Origin: Spartobacteria bacterium
GTDB taxonomy: Bacteria; Verrucomicrobiota; Verrucomicrobiia; Chthoniobacterales; UBA10450
NCBI GenBank assembly: GCA_003167555.1
Contig: PMSN01000011.1
Location: 372,001 to 436,000 of the forward strand
Reading direction: 5' to 3'
DNA: 64,000 bases
Shown here: in pieces, positions 16,179 through 23,921 of the stretch
Layout of the letters: every line of letters begins with the position of its first letter
How positions within the stretch are numbered: position 1 is the stretch's first letter
Position numbers and translations under genes: made by a program
Notes under the pieces: model-generated
Told to the model about the DNA's origin: nothing
Databases searched by the model: none
The model's input: only the letters and a program-made list of their open reading frames with translations

Positions 16179-17893
16179 GAAGCAAATCCTTCGCGGAACG
16201 CATCGCCGATGTCTTGATTGACGACGGTCTCCTTCTGCCGAACCAGCTCGAGGAAGCGGTCGGCATTCAACAAAAAGAAGGCGGCCGGCTGCTCAAGATC
16301 CTAACGGACCGGCAGTTCGTGACCGATCAGGACATGACGGTGAGCATGGGCCGTTGCCTGAACACGCCGCTGATCAATCTGGCGAAGTTGCGCGTGCCGG
16401 AGGACGTGATGGCGCTGGTGCCGCGCGAGATGGCCAAGACGAACCGGCTCCTGCCGATCGCGCGTCTCAACGGCAAGCTTTTCGTGGCGATGGCGGACCC
16501 GACCAACGTCCTCGCGCTCGACGACGTGAAGCGCCGGGTGCAGCTCGAAGTGGTGCCGATGATCGCGACGGAGAAATCGATCAACAACGCGCTAGCCGGG
16601 GTGCACGGCGGTTCGAACATGAGCCAGGTGCTCAAGCAGGTCGCCGAAGATGTGGCGAACGCGGGCGACGTGGAAGTGCAGAGGGCCAAGAGCGAGGAGA
16701 TCGATCTCGACCGGCTCGCCACCGACAGCGAAGACGCGCCGGTCATCAAGATCGTGAATTTGATCCTGGTCCAGGCGGTGAAGGAGAAGGCGTCGGACAT
16801 TCACATCGAGCCGTTTCAGAAAACGCTGAAGCTGCGTTACCGAATCGACGGCGAATTGGTCATGGCGGAGTCGCCGCCGAAAGCGCTCCAGCTCGCGATC
16901 ACGTCGCGCATCAAGATTCTCGCGGGATTGAACATCGCGGAGCGGCGCGTGCCGCAGGACGGACGTTTCCGGATCAAGGTTCTCGCGAAGGAAGTGGACT
17001 TGCGTGTCTCGATTCTGCCGACGGCTTACGGCGAGAAGATAGTGATTCGTATTCTCGATAAAGCGGCGCTCACCGGCAGCATCGACCAGATGGGGATGGA
17101 TGAGTCGACGCTCGCGAAATTCAAAAAAGCGATCGACGCGCCGCACGGACTGATCCTGGTGACGGGCCCGACCGGTTCGGGCAAGACGACGACGCTTTAC
17201 TCGGTGCTCCAGGAATTAAACAACCCGCAATATAACATCGTGACGGTCGAGGACCCGATCGAATACGAGCTTTCCGGCATCAACCAGGTGTCGGTCCGCA
17301 ACGACATCGGGCTCGATTTTGCGTCGGCGCTGCGCTCGATCCTGCGGCAGGACCCGGACATCGTGATGGTGGGCGAAATTCGCGACAACGAAACGGCCGA
17401 CATCGCGGTGAAAGCGGCGCTGACGGGGCACCAGGTCTTGAGCACGCTGCATACGAACGACGCCGCGGGTGCGATCACGCGTCTGGACGACATGGGGATC
17501 GAGCCGTTCCTCATTTCCAGCTCGGTGATCATGGCGTGCGCGCAACGACTCGTTAGGCGGATCTGCACCAATTGCCGGGAAGAGTTTGTGCCGGAGCCGG
17601 AGATTTTTCAGCAGCTCGGGATGACCCCGCCGGAGAACGCCGTCTTTTATCACGGAAGCGGCTGCGACCGATGCAAGAGCCGCGGTTATCTCGGCCGGGT
17701 GGCGTTGATCGAAGCGCTGCCGGTGAGCGAATCGATCCGGCGTTTGATCATCAAGCGTGCGTCCGCCGCGGTGGTGAAGAACCAGGCGATCACCGAAGGG
17801 ATGCGGACATTGCGGATGGTCGGAATCGACAAAGCGCTCGAAGGGATCACCACGCTCGAGGAAATCTGGCGCGTCACAGCGGAGGACCATTAA
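16175..17893 (+). CDS. GspE/PilB-type secretion or pilus assembly ATPase
   Basis: A 572-residue hexameric-type ATPase. An N-terminal MshEN domain (~1-150) is followed by the catalytic core: Walker A GPTGSGKTTT near residue 331, Asp box EDPIEY, Walker B-like ILRQDPDIVMVGEIRDNETA, and His box TGHQVLSTLHTNDA. The zinc-binding Cys pairs CTNC (~463) and CDRC (~498) typical of GspE and PilB are present. It energises pilin or pseudopilin assembly at the inner membrane. The ATG at 16175 overlaps the previous stop; an upstream in-frame ATG at 16040 would run inside the TPR/MshEN gene and is rejected. The pseudopilins at 4739-9206 and 45739 are candidate clients. Confidence 0.93.
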   Translation: MRSKSFAERIADVLIDDGLLLPNQLEEAVGIQQKEGGRLLKILTDRQFVTDQDMTVSMGRCLNTPLINLAKLRVPEDVMALVPREMAKTNRLLPIARLNGKLFVAMADPTNVLALDDVKRRVQLEVVPMIATEKSINNALAGVHGGSNMSQVLKQVAEDVANAGDVEVQRAKSEEIDLDRLATDSEDAPVIKIVNLILVQAVKEKASDIHIEPFQKTLKLRYRIDGELVMAESPPKALQLAITSRIKILAGLNIAERRVPQDGRFRIKVLAKEVDLRVSILPTAYGEKIVIRILDKAALTGSIDQMGMDESTLAKFKKAIDAPHGLILVTGPTGSGKTTTLYSVLQELNNPQYNIVTVEDPIEYELSGINQVSVRNDIGLDFASALRSILRQDPDIVMVGEIRDNETADIAVKAALTGHQVLSTLHTNDAAGAITRLDDMGIEPFLISSSVIMACAQRLVRRICTNCREEFVPEPEIFQQLGMTPPENAVFYHGSGCDRCKSRGYLGRVALIEALPVSESIRRLIIKRASAAVVKNQAITEGMRTLRMVGIDKALEGITTLEEIWRVTAEDH

Positions 17894-17896
17894 GGC

Positions 17897-19918
17897 ATGA
17901 CGATTCCGTTCCTGAGTTACTTTAAGAAGGCCAAAGGCGAGAGGGCGGCCGCGAAAGAACGCGCAGCCGCGCCGGTGAAGGCCGCGCCGCCGCCGCTCGA
18001 GAAACCAAGCAGCGAGCGCTTCAGCAAAACAGTGATGCCGAACGCGACGCGAACAATCGCGCCGCAGGATCCATTTCAAATGGCCGCGACGTCGACGGCT
18101 TTCGGCAGCTCGATGGCGCCGGCCACCGCGGTGGCCCCGGTGCCGCCCGCGCCGCGCACGATTTCGTTTGCGCCTTCGGCTGCGGCAAGAACGCGCGATT
18201 TGCCGCCCGCCGTGGCGCTGGCGCTCGAGCCGAAGGTCGAACGTGTCATCTCGCTCGCGTTGGCGGATGTGGTGGCCCAAGTGCCGGCCGATTTTGTAAA
18301 GCCGATTGAAAGCATCGACGGCACCCGCCGGGTCCTGCTCAAAGCATCCGAAGTGGAACGAGGGATGGCCAGCGGGAAGCCGGCCGTTTCGCTCGCCACG
18401 ATTTTTCAGCAGGTGCCCGAAATTTTCCTGCGCACCACTGCGCCTCCGGAAACGCTGCAGGTCCAGTTGCCGTTCAAGAAAGTGCTCGAGCAATTTGCGA
18501 GTTTGCAGGTGCGCGGCGATCAGGAGAAGCACCAGTCCGTGCCGCAAGTCGAGACGCCTTTCCTGAAGGTGACGCTCGAAGACAGCTCGCGCCTCGGCAC
18601 GAAAATCGAGCCGCTCGAAATGGAGACGGGCGATCTGCCGACGGTGCGGGTCGAGCCGCCCACCGCCCAGGCTTTCGCCGCCGCCGAACCGGAGCCCACC
18701 TCGCAGTCGCCGACGTTCTACACAAACGGAAACGGATTCGCGCCGCGACCTTCCTTCGAAAAACCAACGCAAACCCCTACCCGCATTCCTTTCAAGCTTT
18801 CACCGAATGGAACGGACGTGCCCGCACCTGAGAGTGTTCCAGCCTCAAGCGGGCCGTCCGTTCCAAATCTTTTGCCCTCCCCGGTCCGCATTCCGTTCAA
18901 GATGAGCCCGCCTGTCGAAGAGGTGCGCCCCAAGCCGGAGCCGTGGCTGACCGCGGAAAGCTTCGCCCCGAAACCGGAAGTGAAGGTGCCGGCGCCACGC
19001 ACGGAAATAAGAATCGCGCTCCCGCTCAAACCGATTTTGCAGGGACTGCCGCCATTTCAGTTGAATGGCGATCCCGCAAGCGTCCCGGCGGAAGCGCGCG
19101 TCGAACTCCCGTTTGCCCTGATCGAACCGCAACTGGCCGCCGGAAAAATCGCGGTGACGCCATTGGTTTTCGAAGCGGGCATGCCGCCGGATTATCGCAG
19201 CCTTTTCAAGGTCGGCGAAGCGGGCGATGTCCTGCTGCCGCTCCAGGAAGTGTTGAAGAATTTGCCCACGGCTTCATTGCGCATGCGGGAGGACCAGGAA
19301 GAACAGGAAGCGGGATCAAATTTCGCGACGCCGTTCTCCGCGAAGGCGGAAGAGGACGCGAAGCGTTGCAACGTCGCCGGAACGCCGGTCGCCAAACCAG
19401 CGGAAGTTGTGTCCGCGCCGGAAGTGGCGCCCGTTCCGGTAGAGGCAGGCGTGTCGCCTGCAACCGACGACAAGCCAACCGACACGGCTGCCACTACAGT
19501 CTTTTCCGACCGGCTCCTGCGCACGCCGTTGCAGGTCGCGCTCGAGACGGACGAGAAGCTCAATCCGAAATCGGTGGTCGCGCACGTGAACAAAATTCCG
19601 GGCGTGAAAGCCTGCTCGATCATGTTCGGCGACGGCCTCAGCCTGGCGGGAAGTTTGCCGGCCGAATACGAAGCGGATGGTCTTTGCGCGATGGCGCCCT
19701 CGCTCATGCAGCGGATCGAAAACCACATCGTGGAGACGAAGTTCGGCGCACTCCGCGGCATGACGCTGACCTGCCTCAAAGGCGCGGTCACATTTTTCAT
19801 GCACGAAAATCTTTGCCTCGCGGCGCTCCACAGCGGCGGCGATCTGACCACGGAGGCGCGGGAGAAGCTCTCGCGCGTCGTGCACGAGCTTTCGCGGAAA
19901 TATTCGCATCCGATCTAG
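17897..19918 (+). CDS. long roadblock/LC7 protein with a duplicated unknown domain
   Basis: A 673-residue protein lying 3 bp after the ATPase gene. The last ~130 residues (LNPKSVVAHVNKIPGVKACS ... LSRVVHELSRKYS) match roadblock/LC7, a GTPase-regulatory dimer fold. Upstream are two copies of a ~90-residue domain, at ~116-205 (ISLALADVVAQVP) and ~371-462 (IRIALPLKPILQGLP), each with an internal LPF motif and an 'AxGKxxVxxxxF' segment; they align along their length. Linkers are Pro/Ala-rich. Residues ~515-535 (VEAGVSPATDDK...) are encoded by a dispersed repeat (19439-19499). The neighbouring MglA-like GTPase is the obvious partner. Confidence 0.75.
   Translation: MTIPFLSYFKKAKGERAAAKERAAAPVKAAPPPLEKPSSERFSKTVMPNATRTIAPQDPFQMAATSTAFGSSMAPATAVAPVPPAPRTISFAPSAAARTRDLPPAVALALEPKVERVISLALADVVAQVPADFVKPIESIDGTRRVLLKASEVERGMASGKPAVSLATIFQQVPEIFLRTTAPPETLQVQLPFKKVLEQFASLQVRGDQEKHQSVPQVETPFLKVTLEDSSRLGTKIEPLEMETGDLPTVRVEPPTAQAFAAAEPEPTSQSPTFYTNGNGFAPRPSFEKPTQTPTRIPFKLSPNGTDVPAPESVPASSGPSVPNLLPSPVRIPFKMSPPVEEVRPKPEPWLTAESFAPKPEVKVPAPRTEIRIALPLKPILQGLPPFQLNGDPASVPAEARVELPFALIEPQLAAGKIAVTPLVFEAGMPPDYRSLFKVGEAGDVLLPLQEVLKNLPTASLRMREDQEEQEAGSNFATPFSAKAEEDAKRCNVAGTPVAKPAEVVSAPEVAPVPVEAGVSPATDDKPTDTAATTVFSDRLLRTPLQVALETDEKLNPKSVVAHVNKIPGVKACSIMFGDGLSLAGSLPAEYEADGLCAMAPSLMQRIENHIVETKFGALRGMTLTCLKGAVTFFMHENLCLAALHSGGDLTTEAREKLSRVVHELSRKYSHPI
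19439..19499. repeat. TGTAG-type inverted-arm repeat inside a reading frame, copy 3
   Basis: The left arm GTAGAGGCAGGCGTGTCGCC (19439-19458) and right arm GACACGGCTGCCACTACAG (19481-19499) match the intergenic copies at 649-716 and 21070-21132. Here the element is translated without a stop in the linker before the roadblock domain. Confidence 0.85.
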
Positions 19919-19928
19919 GGGATTTGCC

Positions 19929-20600
19929 ATGTCGATCATCAACTACGCGAGCCGCGAGATTCAGTTCAAGATCGTCTACTACGGACCGGCGCTTTGCGGG
20001 AAGACGACGAACCTGGATTACATTCACAAGCGGATTAATCCCGAGAACCGCGGCGATCTGGTTTCGCTCGCCACGGCGGCGGACCGCACTTTGTTCTTCG
20101 ATTTTCTGCCGCTGAACGCGGTCGTGATCAAAGGGTTCGTGACGAAGTTCCAGCTCTACACCGTGCCGGGCCAGGTGATTTACAACGCGACGCGGCAGCT
20201 CGTTCTACGGAGCGTCGACGGCATGATTTTCGTGGCGGATTCACAGTGGGAAAAAATGGAAGAGAACGTCGAGAGTTTCAAGAACCTCGAAGACAATCTC
20301 GCGAAGCAAAACATCTCGATCGACGAGATTCCTTACGTCGTGCAATACAACAAACGGGACCTGGAAAATATCGCGCCGGTCAATTACCTCGAATACGTCC
20401 TGAACAATAGGAAGAAGCGCGTGCAAAGCTTCGAGGTTGTCTCGAGCACGGGCCAGAATGTCTTCGCGTCGCTCAACGCGGTCTCGCAGATTTTGCTCCA
20501 CAAGTTCAGCAAGCAAAGCGACGCGCCGAAAGCGGCGCCGTCGCCGGTGGCGATTCCGGTGGAGCCGCCGGCCGCACAGAAAGCGAGCGCCACGGTATGA
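19929..20600 (+). CDS. mglA: MglA-like small Ras-family GTPase
   Basis: A 223-residue GTPase. P-loop GPALCGKTTN at residues ~19-28, switch II region TVPGQV where Ras proteins have DxxGQ, and NKRD as the base-recognition motif. The Thr-for-Asp change before PGQ is characteristic of MglA. MglA sets the leading cell pole for type IV pili and gliding in Myxococcus and is switched off by the roadblock protein MglB. The last ~30 residues are a Pro/Ala-rich tail not usual for MglA. It overlaps the next gene by 4 bp. The gene context (PilB-type ATPase, two roadblock proteins) fits polarity control. Confidence 0.9.
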   Translation: MSIINYASREIQFKIVYYGPALCGKTTNLDYIHKRINPENRGDLVSLATAADRTLFFDFLPLNAVVIKGFVTKFQLYTVPGQVIYNATRQLVLRSVDGMIFVADSQWEKMEENVESFKNLEDNLAKQNISIDEIPYVVQYNKRDLENIAPVNYLEYVLNNRKKRVQSFEVVSSTGQNVFASLNAVSQILLHKFSKQSDAPKAAPSPVAIPVEPPAAQKASATV

Positions 20601-21061
20601 GTGCGATCCCCTGCCTGACGATCGAAGATGTCGCGAATCTTGACGGCGTCCTGGGCGAGTTTTTGAAAAAGGCCGAAGCGGAGCTGACGGTCGTAATCGA
20701 TCGCGGCGGCAACGTGATCTCGCAATTCGGCGACATGACGGTGATGGATGTGACCATCATCGCCGCGCTCGCCGCCGGCTCATTCGCCGCGACGAAGGAA
20801 CTGGCCCGGCGCATCGGCGAAGTGGAATTCAACGCGCTTTATCATCAGGGCAACGGCAATCACATTTTCATGAACTCGGTGGATGACGACACGATCATGA
20901 TCACGGTTTTCGGACGGCGGACGACGGTGGGCCTGGTCCGCTTTTATTCTTCGAGCACCGCGCAAGCCGTGGCGAAGCTGCTCAAATCGCTCTCGACTGG
21001 CGGCCACGGTTTCTCGTTCGACGCCTCGGACGTTACCGCGACGCCGCTCTTCTCGGAGTAG
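20597..21061 (+). CDS. roadblock/LC7 protein, MglB-like
   Basis: A 154-residue single-domain roadblock protein (LTIEDVANLDGVLGEFLKKA; 'VVIDRGGNVISQFGD'; 'ALAAGSFAATKELARRIGE'). This gene order, a GTPase followed by a roadblock protein with ATGA overlap, is that of MglA/MglB-type pairs, although in Myxococcus mglB precedes mglA. It probably acts as the GTPase-activating partner of the upstream GTPase, as a homodimer or with the long roadblock protein. Confidence 0.85.
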   Translation: MSAIPCLTIEDVANLDGVLGEFLKKAEAELTVVIDRGGNVISQFGDMTVMDVTIIAALAAGSFAATKELARRIGEVEFNALYHQGNGNHIFMNSVDDDTIMITVFGRRTTVGLVRFYSSSTAQAVAKLLKSLSTGGHGFSFDASDVTATPLFSE

Positions 21062-21069
21062 CAACAACA

Positions 21070-21132
21070 CTGTAGAGGCAGGCGTGGCGCCTGCAGGTTC
21101 TAAACGGTGCAGCCGACACGGCTGCCACTACA
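21070..21132. repeat. TGTAG-type inverted-arm repeat, copy 2
   Basis: Arms at 21071-21094 and 21109-21132, each with its own palindrome (GGCGTGGCGCC on the left). It lies between the convergent roadblock and fabF genes, a position where a hairpin could terminate transcription from both sides. Confidence 0.85.
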
Positions 21133-21149
21133 GGAATTCGCGTGGCAAC

Positions 21150-22394
21150 CTACCCGGTAAATTCTGTCGCGACGAGCGTGGCGTTGTGTCCGCCGAAGCC
21201 GAACGAATTATTGATCGCCACGCGCACTTTCTTTTCCTTCGCCACATTCGGCGTGTAATCGAGATCGCACTCTTCGCCGGGGTTCTCGAGATTGATCGTG
21301 GGTGGAATCACGGAATCGCGGATCGCGAGCGCGCACACCGCCATCTCAATGGCGCCGGCTCCGCCTAACAAGTGGCCGGTCATCGATTTCGTCGAGCTGA
21401 TGGAAACTTTGTGCGCATTCTGGCCGAAGACGGTCTTGATCGCGCGCGTCTCGCAGATGTCGCCGAGCCCGGTCGAAGTGGCGTGCGCATTTACGTAATC
21501 GATCTGATCGGGCGTGATCTTCGCGTGCTCCAGCGCGATCCGCATCGCGCGCACGGCGCCTTCGCCATCGGGCGGTGGCGCCGTCATGTGGTACGCATCC
21601 GCGGAAAGTCCGTAGCCGATCAACTCGCAATAAATTTTCGCGCCGCGCGCTTTCGCGTGCTCCAATTCTTCCACCACCACGACGCCACCGCCTTCGCCCA
21701 TGACGAAGCCGTCGCGGTCCCGGTCCCATGGCCGCGAGGCGCGATGCGGCTCGTCATTCCGCGTGCTGAGCGCTCTCATCGAGGAAAAAGCCGCGACCCC
21801 GATCGGGATGATCGCGGCCTCGGAGCCGCCTGCGAGAAAAATATCGGCGTCGCCAAACTTGATCATGCGCCACGATTCACCGATGGCGTTGTTCGAGGTG
21901 GCGCAGGCCGTGACGATGCAAAGGTTCGGGCCGAGCAATCCGAATTCCATCGAGATCAGGCCGCTCGCCATGTTGCTGATCAGCATCGGGATCGTGAACG
22001 GCGAGACCCGCGAGGGACCCTTATTGAGCAACACGCTGTGCTGATCCTCGAGCGTCTTCAATCCGCCAATACCGCTGCTGACGATGACGCCGAAGCGCTC
22101 GCGATTGACCTTTTCCAAATCGAGGCCGCTGTCGGTCATCGCCATTTTTGCGGCCGCCATGGCGAACTGCGCGAAGCGATCGGCGCGGCGCGGGTCTTTC
22201 GGATTTTTGAAAAAATCCTTCGGCTCGAAATTGCGCACTTCGCCGGCGATCCGGCAATCGTAATCTTCGGTGTCGAATGCCTGAATGCGCTCGATGCCGC
22301 TGACGCCGTTGATGCAGTTGCGCCAGAAGGTATCGACGTCATTGCCGATCGGCGTAATGACGCCCAGGCCGGTGAGAACAACTCTGCGATTCAT
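21150..22394 (-). CDS. fabF: beta-ketoacyl-ACP synthase II
   Basis: A 414-residue thiolase-fold condensing enzyme of fatty acid elongation, using malonyl-ACP and acyl-ACP in the cytoplasm. Active-site Cys164 in VTACATSNNA; catalytic His residues in NAHATSTGLGD and SMTGHLLGGAGA; closing NNSFGFGGHNATL. Length and motifs are full. It is separated from the upstream guaB3-like gene by an inverted heptamer array, so it may have its own promoter. No acyl carrier protein gene is nearby. Confidence 0.95.
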   Translation of the reverse strand: MNRRVVLTGLGVITPIGNDVDTFWRNCINGVSGIERIQAFDTEDYDCRIAGEVRNFEPKDFFKNPKDPRRADRFAQFAMAAAKMAMTDSGLDLEKVNRERFGVIVSSGIGGLKTLEDQHSVLLNKGPSRVSPFTIPMLISNMASGLISMEFGLLGPNLCIVTACATSNNAIGESWRMIKFGDADIFLAGGSEAAIIPIGVAAFSSMRALSTRNDEPHRASRPWDRDRDGFVMGEGGGVVVVEELEHAKARGAKIYCELIGYGLSADAYHMTAPPPDGEGAVRAMRIALEHAKITPDQIDYVNAHATSTGLGDICETRAIKTVFGQNAHKVSISSTKSMTGHLLGGAGAIEMAVCALAIRDSVIPPTINLENPGEECDLDYTPNVAKEKKVRVAINNSFGFGGHNATLVATEFTG

Positions 22395-22402
22395 TGGGAA
22401 AT

Positions 22403-22496
22403 GACGAGTGACGAGTGACGAGTGACGAGTAAAGACAGAAGGAACATGATCGGTGTTTCCAAAAACTTGTCACACGTCACATGTCACTCGTCACTT
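22403..22496. repeat. inverted pair of 7-bp tandem arrays, TGACGAG and GTCACTC
   Basis: Four perfect TGACGAG units at 22403-22430 and four GTCAC(A/T)N units at 22469-22496. The second array is the reverse complement type of the first (GAGTGAC), so the arms can pair around a 38-bp loop. Practically the entire intergenic region between fabF and the guaB3-like gene is this element. Confidence 0.9.
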
Positions 22497-22500
22497 TCTT

Positions 22501-23679
22501 TCACCGCGTTCCCATCCCGACGCTTTGGACGGTCTGGAAAAGTTTGCCCTCGGTCTTAATCGAAGGCGCGATGATGATTTCGGTTTGTTGGAACTCGGCG
22601 ATCGTCCGGGCGCCGACATTGCCCATGCAGGTGGTGATCGCGCCGATCAGGTTTTGACTTCCGTCATCCACCTCGGCGGGACCGAAGAGGATTTGTTTCA
22701 GGGAACCTGTCGCGCCGACTTTGATGCGGGTGCCGCGGGGCAGATTCGCGTGCGGCGTCGCCATGCCCCAATGATAACCGCAGCCGGGCGCCTCGTGCGC
22801 TTTGGCGAAGGCGCTGCCGACCATGACGGAATCGGCGCCGCAAGCGAGCGCTTTGCAGACGTCGCCGCCCTTGCTCATGCCGCCGTCGGTGATGATCGGG
22901 ACGTAGCGCGACGTTTTTTTGAAATAGGCGTCGCGCGCCGCGGCGCAATCGACCGTGGCGGTGACTTGCGGCACGCCGAGACCCAGCACGCCGCGTGAAG
23001 TGCAGGCCGCGCCCGGTCCCACACCGATAAGGACCGCCGCCGGTCCGCATTCCATGATTTCGAACGTAACATCGTAGCCGACGGTGTTGCCGACGATGAC
23101 CGGGATCCGCATCTCGCGGCAAAATTTTTCCAGCTCGAGCGATTTATATTCCGAGGAAAGGTGGCGGACGGTGGAGACCGTGCTCTGCACGACGAAAACA
23201 TCCGCGCCGGCCTCCTGCGCGATTCTTCCGAATTCCGTGGCGCGTTGCGGGATCGAGCTGACGGCCGCAGTCGCGCCGTTATCTTTCATCTCGCGAATAC
23301 GGGCCGCGATCAGATCTTCCTGGATCGGTTCCTGATAAATTTTTTGGAGCAGACCGGTGATCTCGGTCTTGTCGGCTTCGACAATTTTCTGGAGAACCTC
23401 CTGCGGATTTTTGTAGCGCGTCTGCACGCCTTCCAGGTTCAGGACGGCGAGCCCGCCGAGCTTGCTCATGGCGATGGCGAAACGCACGTCGACGACGCCA
23501 TCCATGGCGCTGGCTAGAATGGGAATTTTAAATTCGAGCGGCTCGGCGTCGCGGCGCGGCAGGCGCCAGGCGATGTCGACTTCGTTTGGATTGATCGTGA
23601 CCCGGCCCGGGACGAGTGCGATTTCGTCGAACCCATAGGTGACGCGAGCTTTGCGATTTCGGCCGATCCACATTCCCAT
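22501..23679 (-). CDS. GuaB3-family IMP dehydrogenase/GMP reductase-related protein
   Basis: A 392-residue TIM-barrel protein without the CBS pair of classical GuaB. The N-terminus MGMWIGRNRKARVTYGFDEI and LGGLAVLNLEGVQTRYK match the GuaB3 group (actinobacterial and cyanobacterial). The active-site loop GVGPGAACTSRGVLG contains the catalytic Cys, and DGGMSKGGDVCKAL and IMP-binding MVGSAFA follow. GuaB3 proteins interconvert purine nucleotides; whether this one favours IMP dehydrogenation or GMP reduction cannot be told. The ATG at 23679 (2 bp after the upstream stop) is preferred over 23733, which would overlap the zinc-ribbon gene. Confidence 0.85.
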   Translation of the reverse strand: MGMWIGRNRKARVTYGFDEIALVPGRVTINPNEVDIAWRLPRRDAEPLEFKIPILASAMDGVVDVRFAIAMSKLGGLAVLNLEGVQTRYKNPQEVLQKIVEADKTEITGLLQKIYQEPIQEDLIAARIREMKDNGATAAVSSIPQRATEFGRIAQEAGADVFVVQSTVSTVRHLSSEYKSLELEKFCREMRIPVIVGNTVGYDVTFEIMECGPAAVLIGVGPGAACTSRGVLGLGVPQVTATVDCAAARDAYFKKTSRYVPIITDGGMSKGGDVCKALACGADSVMVGSAFAKAHEAPGCGYHWGMATPHANLPRGTRIKVGATGSLKQILFGPAEVDDGSQNLIGAITTCMGNVGARTIAEFQQTEIIIAPSIKTEGKLFQTVQSVGMGTR

Positions 23680-23681
23680 AA

Positions 23682-23921
23682 TTAAATTTGCTCCGGTATA
23701 AAACGTTCGTTCAAACTTCCGCAGCGTGGACACCGCGGAAGCAAAGCGGGCGTTCGATCTTCAAACTCAAACGCGCAAATCACGCAACGCAGCCGGTAGC
23801 GCAAAGCGCGGCGCTCGCGTCGGCGACGGTTCCACTCCCCAACTATCCAGAGGAGAAAAACCGCCGCAAGAAAAACCAGCAGATAGATCGTTACCAGGGC
23901 GGAGAGACTGACGCGAATCAC
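23682..23921 (-). CDS. small membrane protein with zinc ribbon
   Basis: A 79-residue protein starting at a GTG that overlaps the TGA of the TonB-like gene. One membrane helix (LVTIYLLVFLAAVFLLWIVG) is followed by a basic stretch (NRRRRERRALRYR) and a cytoplasmic zinc ribbon with CVIC and CPRC pairs. Its function is unknown. Tight packing between tonB-like and guaB3-like genes suggests co-transcription. Confidence 0.7.
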   Translation of the reverse strand: MIRVSLSALVTIYLLVFLAAVFLLWIVGEWNRRRRERRALRYRLRCVICAFEFEDRTPALLPRCPRCGSLNERFIPEQI

